DNA of 10,697 nucleotides. It comes from CAVTAE01 sp051649365 (GTDB taxonomy: Bacteria > Deinococcota > Deinococci > Deinococcales > Trueperaceae). The translations under genes were made by a program, and so were the position numbers. Positions 1-6,066 of this stretch are shown here, in pieces (positions within the stretch are counted from its first letter, which is position 1; every line of letters starts with the position of its first letter). The stretch spans positions 1 through 10,697 of the forward strand of contig JBOFGY010000115.1 in NCBI GenBank assembly GCA_051649365.1, read 5' to 3'. Under the pieces are notes generated by a model. It ran no database searches and was not told where the DNA came from. It saw nothing but the letters and a program-made list of their open reading frames with translations.

Positions 1-102
1 GAATTGTCGTCCACACACTTTGCAAAGGTAGCGTTGTTTCCCGTTGTGGATACGTCCATTCTTCTTCAAGTCACTGCTTTGACATTCTGGACACGTTAGC
101 AT
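1..102 (-). CDS. IS1-family transposase, N-terminal zinc ribbon (partial, runs off left edge)
   Basis: Thirty-four codons from an ATG at 102 read leftwards off the window without a stop. The peptide starts MLTCPECQSSDLKKNG and continues with NGKQRYLCKVCGRQF. This gives two CxxC pairs (residues 4-7 and 27-30), the layout of the InsA-type zinc ribbon that opens IS1-family transposases (CPxC, then NGK.xxQRYxCxxCxRxF). In that family this domain binds the element's ends. Only the beginning is visible, so it is unknown whether the element is complete. About 30 bp upstream, on the same strand, lies GGTAGTGCCAAGG (complement of about 126-138), which resembles an IS1-type terminus, so the element end may lie near 138. 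The family call is good; the end is a guess. Confidence 0.72.
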   Translation of the reverse strand, partial: MLTCPECQSSDLKKNGRIHNGKQRYLCKVCGRQF

Positions 103-241
103 TCGGCTAGTTTACAGCATTACTTCCTTGGCACTACCCTATTTTATTAAGAGTAAAGAGTAAGGAAGAAGGGAGAATGTAGAAAGCAGAAGGGAGAATC
201 AAAGAGGGAGGTCTGCATTCCTGAACCACTGACACGCTCCC
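103..241. other. Intergenic purine-rich stretch with short direct repeats
   Basis: No gene is visible between the IS1-type transposase and the cupin remnant. The plus strand of 151-210 is almost all purine and carries the 12-mer AGAAGGGAGAAT twice (167-178 and 188-199, 21 bp apart). The IS1-like element probably ends near 138, so this stretch would be flanking host DNA. No promoter or terminator can be argued. Confidence 0.4.
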
Positions 242-597
242 TTAAAATTCTGCAAAATATTTCTTCACGGCAACGGGCATAAACCACGTACCCGTGAAGC
301 CTTTTGGAATCAAAAACGCTTCACCTGCGCCAAACTTAAAAACTTGTCCTGTTTCGTCGGTGATGTCAACTTGACCCTCGAGCAAATAACAAAACTCGCC
401 ACGTGCGCGGTTTTTAATCTGGATGACAACACCCGCTTCGTTCGTTCATACGCCAGCAGCACTTGCGCCACTCGTTTCTTCATAAGCAACGTGAACACCT
501 TCGTTTGTCCGACCTTGGAGGGCTTTGGAGCCAGTGTACACGACAGGCTCGAGTTTGGTATCAGGACTGACGGGTTGGTTTGCAGTGTTGTGTTCAT
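242..597 (-). pseudogene. Small cupin protein (COG3450/DUF861 type), broken by a frameshift and an in-frame stop
   Basis: Read on the minus strand in one frame, about 115 residues of a single-domain cupin can be followed to the TAA at 242-244. Recognisable pieces are LEPVVYTGSKALQGRTNEG, then RARGEFCYLLEGQVDIT, then FGAGEAFLIPKGFTGTWF. The GEF.YLLEGQV core and the AFLIPKGFTGTW end are typical of the COG3450 cupins related to ureidoglycine aminohydrolase. Two lesions break it. The only ATG (597-595) is out of frame with the body and needs removal of 2 nt in an ACAACAC run, giving MNTTANQPVSPDTKLEP. A TGA at 446-448 stands where homologues of this type carry Trp (AGV-W-TNEAG). The conserved remainder suggests recent inactivation. 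Substrate unknown. A different open frame at 310-597 is a shadow plus the true start codon. Confidence 0.75.
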
Positions 598-635
598 GCG
601 TTGAAGTTTAGCATCAGCTATCAGCTAGCAACAAA

Positions 636-668
636 ACGTGTGGCACATTTTGAATTCATGCCACACGT
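636..668 (-). terminator. Perfect 10-bp hairpin downstream of the ABC binding-protein gene
   Basis: ACGTGTGGCA (636-645) and TGCCACACGT (659-668) are perfect inverted repeats around a 13-nt loop that itself contains the palindrome TGAATTCA. On the minus strand the stem is followed by TTTTG, and the hairpin lies about 40 nt past the stop at 707. It therefore probably ends the substrate-binding-protein transcript before the cupin remnant. The U-run is short, so efficiency is uncertain. Confidence 0.6.
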
Positions 669-706
669 CTAACTTTTTACCTTTCACTTTTTATTTTTTA
701 CCACTC

Positions 707-1771
707 TTACTGCCCTAGTGCAATTTTCACTTCTTCCCAGGCGTTGTTGTATAAAAATTCCGTGTCGGCATCTTGCACAGGAAAGAAGAGTTTGTCGAGT
801 GTTTCTTGCGAAGGATAAATACCAGGGTTAGAGGCAAGTTCTGGATCAATCAATCCTTGGTTAATGGCAGCCTTGTTGGGTGAGCCGTAAGCGGTGTAAT
901 TCGAGATGTCTGCACCGACTTGGGGGTCTAAAACGTAGTCAATAAAGACTTCAGCTAAGGCTTTGTTTGGTGCACCTACTGGAATAACCATGCTGTCAAA
1001 CCAATACATCGCGCCTTCGCTAGGAATGACATAGCTGTAATCTTCACACTCACAGTCAGCTATAACTTGAAAGATGTCACCGTTATACTCAGAAGTCATG
1101 TCAACTTCGCCTCGAGCCAAGACTTCTTGACCGTCATCTTGATTGATGTAGGTGACGTTCTTACCATTTTCAATAAGATAATTTTTAGCGGCATTGATGT
1201 CCTCTTCGCTCGTGGTGTTCGGGTCTCTCCCAAGCATAAGCAGAGCTACACCCATAATGCTACGAATGTCCTCGAGCCACGAGACAGGCCCTTCATAACT
1301 AAAAAGCTCTTCCCAGCTCGTGATATCAGCACCGATTTTTGTCTTGTTATAGCCAATGCCAACAGTACCCCACTGATACGGCACGCTGTAGTTGTTTTCA
1401 GGGTCAAAATAAATTCCTGTAAATTTAGGCTCAAGATTAGCCATATTAGGAATATTGGCTTTATCGAGTTCTTCAACAAGACCTTCTTCAATCATAAGAG
1501 GTAAGGTACTGTTGCCTGGAAAAGTTACGTCATAACCTGGGTTGCCTTGGCGTATACGGGAGAGCATGTCACCGTCGGTGGGGAAGGTATCGTAAACAAC
1601 CGTAACGCCACAGAGTTCTTCAAAGTTACTGATCGTATCTTCGGCAATATAGGTCGTCCAGTTGTAAACACTGAGTTCTTGCCCTTCAAAACCCTCAGGA
1701 CACCTCCAAGAGCTTTCTTGAGCGAGGCTATAACTAAAGACCGCAAATAAAAGAGCTGCTAATTTCTTCAT
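707..1771 (-). CDS. ABC transporter periplasmic substrate-binding protein, spermidine/putrescine (PotD) type
   Basis: Extracytoplasmic solute-binding protein of about 354 residues. It begins with a short basic segment, a hydrophobic stretch (LAALLFAVFSYSLA) and a likely signal peptidase I site after SLA, with no lipobox Cys. The mature start ELSVYNWTTYIAEDTISNFE, the GVTVVYDTFPTDGDMLSRI block, and the later VPYQWGTVGIGYNK and YNGDIFQ segments match PotD/PotF-like polyamine binders, which deliver substrate to a PotABC permease. The ATG at 1771 is chosen because GGGAGGA lies 4 nt upstream; an in-frame ATG at 1792 would put that ribosome site inside the gene. No permease or ATPase gene is in the window, so the partner is elsewhere or lost. 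It is intact, unlike its neighbours on both sides. Polyamine specificity is a family-level inference. Confidence 0.88.
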   Translation of the reverse strand: MKKLAALLFAVFSYSLAQESSWRCPEGFEGQELSVYNWTTYIAEDTISNFEELCGVTVVYDTFPTDGDMLSRIRQGNPGYDVTFPGNSTLPLMIEEGLVEELDKANIPNMANLEPKFTGIYFDPENNYSVPYQWGTVGIGYNKTKIGADITSWEELFSYEGPVSWLEDIRSIMGVALLMLGRDPNTTSEEDINAAKNYLIENGKNVTYINQDDGQEVLARGEVDMTSEYNGDIFQVIADCECEDYSYVIPSEGAMYWFDSMVIPVGAPNKALAEVFIDYVLDPQVGADISNYTAYGSPNKAAINQGLIDPELASNPGIYPSQETLDKLFFPVQDADTEFLYNNAWEEVKIALGQ

Positions 1772-1828
1772 GGTTCCTCCCATCATAGTCATAGATATGC
1801 TACCGATGCGGACTACGATTGAGACTTA

Positions 1829-1857
1829 TTATTAACAGTTTTTGGGTGAGTTGTGAA
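1829..1857 (-). promoter_or_regulatory. Probable sigma70-type promoter of the ABC binding-protein gene
   Basis: On the minus strand TTCACA (1857-1852) and TAATAA (1834-1829) are separated by exactly 17 nt. They lie about 58 nt upstream of the chosen ATG at 1771. Both boxes are one or two bases from consensus and the spacing is ideal, but no other support is available. Confidence 0.4.
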
Positions 1858-1945
1858 GGGAAGTCGAGTCAGGATTGTTCACGAAACCGTTAGCATTAAG
1901 AGTTTGGTGCAGTTTACTTGTTCTCCTATTTGCGCTCAAGAAAGT

Positions 1946-1986
1946 GGAGTTGGTTTGGAATCGTGGCTCATCCGCAAGAATAGTGC
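1946..1986 (+). repeat. Left terminal inverted repeat of the ISL3-type element
   Basis: Starts GGAGTTGGTTTGG. The inner 23 nt (1964-1986, TGGCTCATCCGC.AGAATAGTGC) match the complement of the right end with one mismatch; the outer part matches with a 2-nt gap and a few substitutions. The exact outer boundary is uncertain by a few bases because no target duplication fixes it. Confidence 0.8.
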
Positions 1987-2037
1987 AGCTAAAATAACAG
2001 AACCACCGTCCTGAACGCTATTCTCACGAGAAAATGA

Positions 2038-3323
2038 AGCAGCAGCATTCACAGTTGGTACAAACGTTCACCCACAGACTTGTCCATTTCAGATAAAGTC
2101 GTCGCTTTGGAATTAGAAGTCAGACGTTTTCGTTGCAAGAATCAAGCGTGTACACGTACAACGTTTGCCGAGCGTTTTCCCAGTGTGGTGCAACCCCGAG
2201 TCCAACGCACGATAAGATTAGCTGAGATGCAAACTGACATGGTCATCAAGGTTGGCGGAGAAGTAGGCTCAAAGCTGCTTACCAAACTTCATATGCCCAC
2301 AAGTGGCGATAACCTTATTGCATCTAGTTTGTAAAGCAGAGTTACCCAAACACGAATCACCTCGCGGGGTGGGTGTGGAGATTGGTCGTTCCACAAAGGG
2401 AAAACCTTTGGTACCATTCTGGTGGATTTAGAAAGGCATTGTGTTTTAGATTTACTGGGCGATAGAACGGCTGAAACATTAGCAGCCTGGCTCAAACAGT
2501 ACCCCGATATTGAAATCATTAGTCGTGATCGTTCCCATGATTATGCTAGGGCTGCCAGAGAAGCTGTTCCCAAAGCAACTCAAGTTGCAGATCGTTGGCA
2601 TCTCCTGCACAACTTACAACAAATGCTGACCAGATGGTTTCAAAGCATCAATGGACAATTGCGACGCTTACCCTTAGATGAAGCGATGAGAAGTGAAGCA
2701 GCACGGTTATTTCCTCAAAAAGTATCACTCTCGAAAATGACCAAGGCGCAAAAGGCAGCAAGTCAAGCAACCCGTGAAAAAAAGAATGGCACAATTTGAA
2801 GAGGTCAAGAAACTTTACACTAAAGGAACCCCGCTCCTCACCATTTCAAAGCAACTGGGGATCAATCGTCAAACCGCCAGAGCTTATGCCTATGCTGATC
2901 ATTTTCCTGAACGTTTCCCTTTACCGCCTAAACCGAATTTGCTCGATCCTTATTTGGCGTATCTTGAGAGACGGCAGGTTGAAGGGTGTGAGAATGCCTG
3001 TCAATTGTGGCGGGAAATTCAAGCGCAGGGTTTTACGGGTAAACGGTGGACGGTATTTAAGGTGGATGCAATTTAGACGTAAAGAACCTTCAAAACATGG
3101 ACCTTATAAACATCAAGAGCGTTCTATACCTCAACAAGAACCCTTGAAGCATTTACCTTTGCCCTCAGCCAATCAGTTAGCCTGGATACTCTTCCAAGAC
3201 GAAGCAAAGCTATCTGAAGCTCATCAGTTTCTTCGCAAACATTTACTTCGAGATAAAGATGTTCAGTCGATGCTCGAAAACACAACGCTCTTCAAGGAAA
3301 CATTTCAACAACGTAAATTGATG
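2038..3323 (+). pseudogene. ISL3-family transposase, truncated at both ends and frameshifted
   Basis: The protein can be followed through several frames. Residual zinc-finger text (IHSWYKRSPTDL, then VRRFRCKNQACTRTTFAERF) opens it. DWSFHKGKTFGTILVDLE carries the first catalytic Asp region, ISRDRSHDYARAAREAVP the second, and ADRWHLLHNLQQML follows, all hallmarks of ISL3 transposases. An inserted helix-turn-helix-like segment (LLTISKQLGINRQTARAYA) comes next. Frame changes are seen near 2311 (+1), 2379 (-1), 2777-2783 (+1 in an A run) and 3061 (+1, extra G). Upstream of 2038 a TGA closes the frame and the first CxxC is missing. Downstream the frame enters the right inverted repeat before the conserved Glu-containing C-terminal block. 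It cannot make active enzyme. Codon 2422-2799 is the longest intact piece. Confidence 0.85.
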
Positions 3324-3362
3324 GCACTATTCTCGCGGATGAGCCAGATTCAAGCCAAGTCC
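3324..3362 (-). repeat. Right terminal inverted repeat of the ISL3-type element
   Basis: Complement reads GGACTTGGCTTGAATC then TGGCTCATCCGCGAGAATAGTGC, pairing with 1946-1986. Immediately to its right the open frame of the gentisate dioxygenase remnant begins (Y-A-A-E-T-I-W), so this is also the insertion junction. Confidence 0.8.
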
Positions 3363-4131
3363 AACCCTATGCTGCCGAAACGATTTGGACAGCCGTGCAA
3401 TGGCTGAACGGACGTGAGGTCGCGCCTGCACATCGTCATACCAGTCAGGTGATTCGCTTTATCGTTGATGGTGCAGGCAGTTATTCAAATGTCGAAGGGG
3501 ATAAGGTTTATTTAGAGCACGGTGACTTTAGTTCTTACACCCACGTGGCTCTGGCACGATCACGGCAGCGAATCGGATGAACGCGCCGTCACATACGCAA
3601 CAAGAAAACTTAATGGCAGTGTTTTGAAACATGGTGTCGGCACGTTGCAGCCTGCTTGGGAAGAACGCAAACTGACGCATCCACCTATGAGTACGTACAA
3701 ATGGAAAGACAGCAAACGCGCCCTCGGGACTCTCGCGCAAGTCGAGACGAGTCCGTTCGATGATGTGGCGCTCGAGTACGTTAATCCTTACACGGGTGGC
3801 AGCGTCATGACTTCATTCACCTGTCATATCCAAATGCTGCCGTCCTGGGGTTCATACCAAAGCGCACCGTTATGTTAGTAGCAGTGCCTATTTTGCTTTT
3901 GAGGGTTCAGGCAGTACGATTATTGACGGCACCGAATTCAAATAGAACACAGGCGATTTTTTCGTGATTCCAACCTGGGCCATGCATGAATTTAAGAACG
4001 CTTCAAAAACAGAGCGTGCTGTTTTATTTCCAATGCACGATAAACCTTTAATCGAGGCAGTGGGCAAATACCGCGAAGAAGCTCTAGATGAAAATAATGG
4101 TCAACAAAAAGTGACGGGTGAATTGAAATAG
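3363..4131 (+). pseudogene. Gentisate 1,2-dioxygenase, 5'-truncated and frameshifted
   Basis: Bicupin ring-cleavage enzyme remnant; the family opens gentisate (2,5-dihydroxybenzoate) to maleylpyruvate using Fe(II). The first cupin starts just after the IS end: ETIWTAVQW, then EVAPAHRHTSQVIRFIVDG with the HxH metal motif, then YLEHGDF. After an extra base at about 3530 the frame continues VLTPTWLWHDHGSESDE. The inter-domain part is shortened relative to what I expect (text jumps from ERAV to TYATRKLNGS). The second cupin has LEYVNPYTGGSVMTSF and IQMLP. An extra T at 3843 then shifts the frame to GVHTKAHRYVSSSAYFAFEG. A TAG at 3943-3945 interrupts before NTGDFFVIPTWAMHEF, and the end is TAG at 4129-4131. 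About 90 N-terminal residues are missing. Family call is strong, loss of function certain. Confidence 0.87.
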
Positions 4132-4134
4132 ACG

Positions 4135-4373
4135 ATGACAACCTTGAGTATACCTAACATGCACGAGCAAGAAAAACACAGTGAGGATAAATTGAGTAGA
4201 GATAATATCCAGGTCTGTATTGGTCGTTGTTAGCGAGGCTCGAGGGCGAAATTGCTTTACCAAGGCTGGTAAGAAGTCTCGAGCTAGCTCCCACCTTCAC
4301 ACCTGGGTTCCACCGTAATGTGCGCTTTCGCGGCTTGAAGAGTATGCCTGTGAAAGTTGTCAAAGTATTGTAG
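4135..4373 (+). pseudogene. Cytochrome P450 reduced to its N- and C-terminal ends
   Basis: An ATG at 4135, 3 nt after the dioxygenase stop, opens MTTLSIPNMHEQEK. By codon 27 it reads VCIGR, which is the heme-Cys loop (C.G) normally found near residue 350 of a P450, and it stops at TAG 4231-4233. In another frame from 4230 to TAG 4371-4373 comes LARLEGEIALPRLVRSLELA, then a GFHRNVRFRGLKSMPVKV tail. LARLEGEIAL after the Cys loop and the FRGLKSLPV-like ending are characteristic of bacterial class I P450s. So roughly 300 or more codons have been deleted, plus a frameshift around 4225-4230. The spacing suggests it was in one operon with the ring-cleavage gene. It could have been an aromatic hydroxylase, but that is inference. 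Confidence 0.75.
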
Positions 4374-4429
4374 CTATCAGCCATCGGCTTTCAGATGAGA
4401 AAAGCTCTTTCTGATGGCTGCCGGCTTGA
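4372..4429. repeat. Intergenic imperfect palindromic repeat
   Basis: Between the P450 remnant and the hydrolase remnant lies AGCTATCAGCCATCGG, and later CTGATGGCTGCCGG. AGCCATC (about 4379-4385) pairs with GATGGCT (4413-4419). The word GCTATCAG also occurs in the intergenic gap at 617-624, inside AGCATCAGCTATCAGCTAGC. This suggests a dispersed intergenic repeat family; two examples are too few to be sure. Confidence 0.35.
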
Positions 4430-5092
4430 AGGACTTTTGTAAATTTTGTTTTTCCACCACCCGAGCCTACACACATCAACATTTTCAGTTCCCAGCAGAG
4501 GTTTTCTGTGCGCAGAGTGTTTTGTGTTGAGCGCAACTATGCGGCCCATGCTCGCGAAATGAGACGCGACCCAGACCGCGAGCCGCCCTTCTTTCAAACT
4601 GCAAGCATTCCTTACCCAACAGAAACAACGAATTATCACTACGAAGCAGAACTTGTTTTGGCGATGGGTAAAACAGGTCAGCGCATTTCTGCGGCTAAAG
4701 CCCACGACTATATTTTTGGTTACGCAGTTGGTCTGGATATGACGCGGCGTGATTTGCAACTTACCTCACGTGAGCAGGGTAGACCTTGGATACGGGAAAA
4801 ATGTCGAGGTAAGTTGCCCATAGGTGCCATTTATCCAGCAGCGCAAGTACCAGAAATTGAAACAGGAAGCCTCGAGCTACGCCTTAATGGTGAAGTGAAG
4901 CAGAGCTCGAGCCTAGACAAAATGATTTGGTCAAACGCGGAAATCATTGAGCACGTGTCGCGTTATTACACGTTGCAACCAGGCGATCTTATTTTTACGG
5001 GAACACCTGAAGGGGTGGGAGCGGTAAACCCTGGGGATAAACTCGAGGTGAGTATTACAGGGCTCGAGCCGCTACACGTAAAGATTGCTTAA
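4430..5092 (+). pseudogene. Fumarylpyruvate hydrolase-like FAH-family gene, damaged
   Basis: FAH-family protein resembling the fumarylpyruvate hydrolase of the gentisate pathway. Sequence: FSVRRVFCVERNYAAHAREM, then DREPPFF, then IPYPTETTNYHYEAELVLA (HxExEL metal ligands), GYAVGLDMTRRDLQ, and the closing LQPGDLIFTGTPEGVGAVNPGD. A GTG at 4508 could start a 194-residue product. However, the same frame upstream to 4430 already reads PPPEPTHINIFSSQQ, family-like N-terminal text with no start codon, so the original start is lost. About 10 residues are missing between FFQ and SIPYP, including the family's F.KPADA loop. Between PW and PIGA the text (IREKCRGKL) only makes sense if three single bases were lost in short homopolymers (expected D-T-G-K-N-V-E-V-S-C). 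The net frame is preserved, but activity is unlikely. Confidence 0.75.
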
Positions 5093-5106
5093 ATTGTTTA
5101 GATTGC

Positions 5107-5135
5107 TTGGAGACTCTCGATTCTCAAGGTATAGT
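5107..5135 (+). promoter_or_regulatory. Probable sigma70-type promoter of the methyltransferase gene
   Basis: TTGGAG (5107-5112) and TATAGT (5130-5135) are separated by 17 nt, about 80 nt before the methyltransferase ATG. Each box differs from consensus in one or two positions. It sits just after the hydrolase stop, giving the methyltransferase transcription independent of the decayed operon. Confidence 0.5.
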
Positions 5136-5215
5136 TTATAGAAACACTGCATTCTTGGGACTATTGCATTTTGAGAACTATTATATTTCAGCTTTGAGAA
5201 ATCATAAAGTTACTT

Positions 5216-6028
5216 ATGTTCACTGATAAAAATAAGATTATCGAGCAATATCAAAACTCAAATAATCTCGAGGTTAGAATCGCCCTCCACAACCGCTTTA
5301 GTACAGCCAAGCAAGATTATCATGCTTGGCTTTTTGAACATATTGAAGCACAGGAGGGTGCCAACGTTTTAGAGCTTGGTACGGGTTCAGCCAAATTTTG
5401 GCAAGTCAACCGTGAGCGTATTCCTACCTCCTGGCGGATTACACTTTCAGATATTTCTGAGGGAATGCTCAAGGATGCCCAGAAAAACGTCGCAACTATT
5501 GGCAGAGATTTTTCTTTTTGCCTTATAGATGCACAAGAAATTCCTTTAAAAGACTCGAGCCTCGATGTCGTCATAGCGAACTCCATGCTCTACCACGTGC
5601 CAAATGTTGACAAAGCTATTGGTATTGGTGAAATTCGTCGTGTCTTGAAACCTGCTGGGCGATTGTACGCGGCTACGGGTGGGCTTATACTCGACGACTT
5701 TGCGACAGAACATATGGCTTCAAAGTTGCCTGGGGTATTTAGTCATATGTCAGGGATTACAGAGCAGCTCGCGCTCGAGAATAGCGAAGCCCAGCTCCAT
5801 CCACACTTCGCGAATGTCGAACGACACATGCCACCTAAAAGCCATTTACACGTTACCGAAGCCGAGCCCTTTATTGCTTACATCTTGTCAATGGTCCGTT
5901 GGTCAGAACTTGTTGAAGGAACGCCAAAGGATGTGGTGGATAAAGTCGTGAGTGAAGCACGAGAGATTGCCAAGAATAATTTGCCAATTCACATTACAAC
6001 CTCTGTTGGCTTATTTGAAGCTTGGTAG
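5216..6028 (+). CDS. Class I SAM-dependent methyltransferase
   Basis: Intact 270-residue protein with a Methyltransf_11/25-type Rossmann core. Motif I is VLELGTGSAKFW (51-62), in which the usual third Gly of E/DxGxGxG is Ala. The acidic ribose-binding position is in TLSDIS (Asp79), motif III in CLIDAQEIPL (Asp105), and motif IV in LDVVIANSMLYHVPN (117-130), followed by EIRRVLKPAGRLY. About 25 residues precede the core and ~110 follow, probably a substrate-binding cap. The substrate cannot be deduced; similarity is to the general ubiE/bioC-like group. The ATG at 5216 has no clear Shine-Dalgarno, but the frame is closed shortly before it. It follows the gentisate relic on the same strand with its own promoter and converges on the proline operon. 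Confidence 0.85.
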   Translation: MFTDKNKIIEQYQNSNNLEVRIALHNRFSTAKQDYHAWLFEHIEAQEGANVLELGTGSAKFWQVNRERIPTSWRITLSDISEGMLKDAQKNVATIGRDFSFCLIDAQEIPLKDSSLDVVIANSMLYHVPNVDKAIGIGEIRRVLKPAGRLYAATGGLILDDFATEHMASKLPGVFSHMSGITEQLALENSEAQLHPHFANVERHMPPKSHLHVTEAEPFIAYILSMVRWSELVEGTPKDVVDKVVSEAREIAKNNLPIHITTSVGLFEAW

Positions 6029-6066
6029 GTTTGCAAACATCACTCAACATGACATAGAACAAACCC
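6029..6066. other. Short convergent intergenic gap with a 10-bp palindrome
   Basis: The methyltransferase (plus) and P5C dehydrogenase (minus) end 38 bp apart. GTTTGCAAAC (6029-6038) is a perfect palindrome without loop. No stem followed by a T run is seen, so no terminator is called. Confidence 0.35.

Larger units (their letters stand above)
1946..3362 (+). mobile_element. ISL3-family insertion sequence, internally deleted and decayed
   Basis: The element is bounded by terminal inverted repeats at 1946-1986 and 3324-3362 and contains remains of an ISL3-type transposase on the plus strand. At ~1.42 kb it is close to the lower size of the family, but both transposase ends are missing. The reading frame starts late in the zinc-finger region and runs directly into the right repeat before the C-terminal catalytic block. 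No 8-bp target duplication is visible: the 8 nt outside the left end (AAGAAAGT) and the right end (AACCCTAT) differ. The right end joins a truncated gentisate dioxygenase whose missing 5' part is not found to the left, so insertion was probably followed by an adjacent deletion. It cannot be autonomous. Confidence 0.85.

Noticed and set aside
310..597. 95-residue minus-strand open frame as a gene
   Set aside because: It shares only its ATG with the real cupin; the conserved cupin text lies in another frame and runs past it to 242.
2774..3076. 100-residue frame with helix-turn-helix text as a separate DNA-binding protein
   Set aside because: It continues the ISL3 transposase after a one-base insertion in an A run and resumes in a third frame after 3061.
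1938..3370. 8-bp target-site duplication around the ISL3 element
   Set aside because: AAGAAAGT and AACCCTAT do not match, and shifting the boundaries by a few bases does not help.
446..3945. TGA at 446-448 and TAG at 3943-3945 as recoded codons (genetic-code change, Sec or Pyl)
   Set aside because: Both lie in genes that are also frameshifted, and the intact genes in the window show no internal stop codons. No Sec- or Pyl-type context was seen.
4154..4384. 76-residue minus-strand open frame
   Set aside because: It is the antisense shadow of the P450 remnant, whose signature text is on the plus strand.
6029..6038. GTTTGCAAAC as a terminator or operator
   Set aside because: It is a loopless palindrome without a T run, and nothing nearby supports binding; too short to claim.
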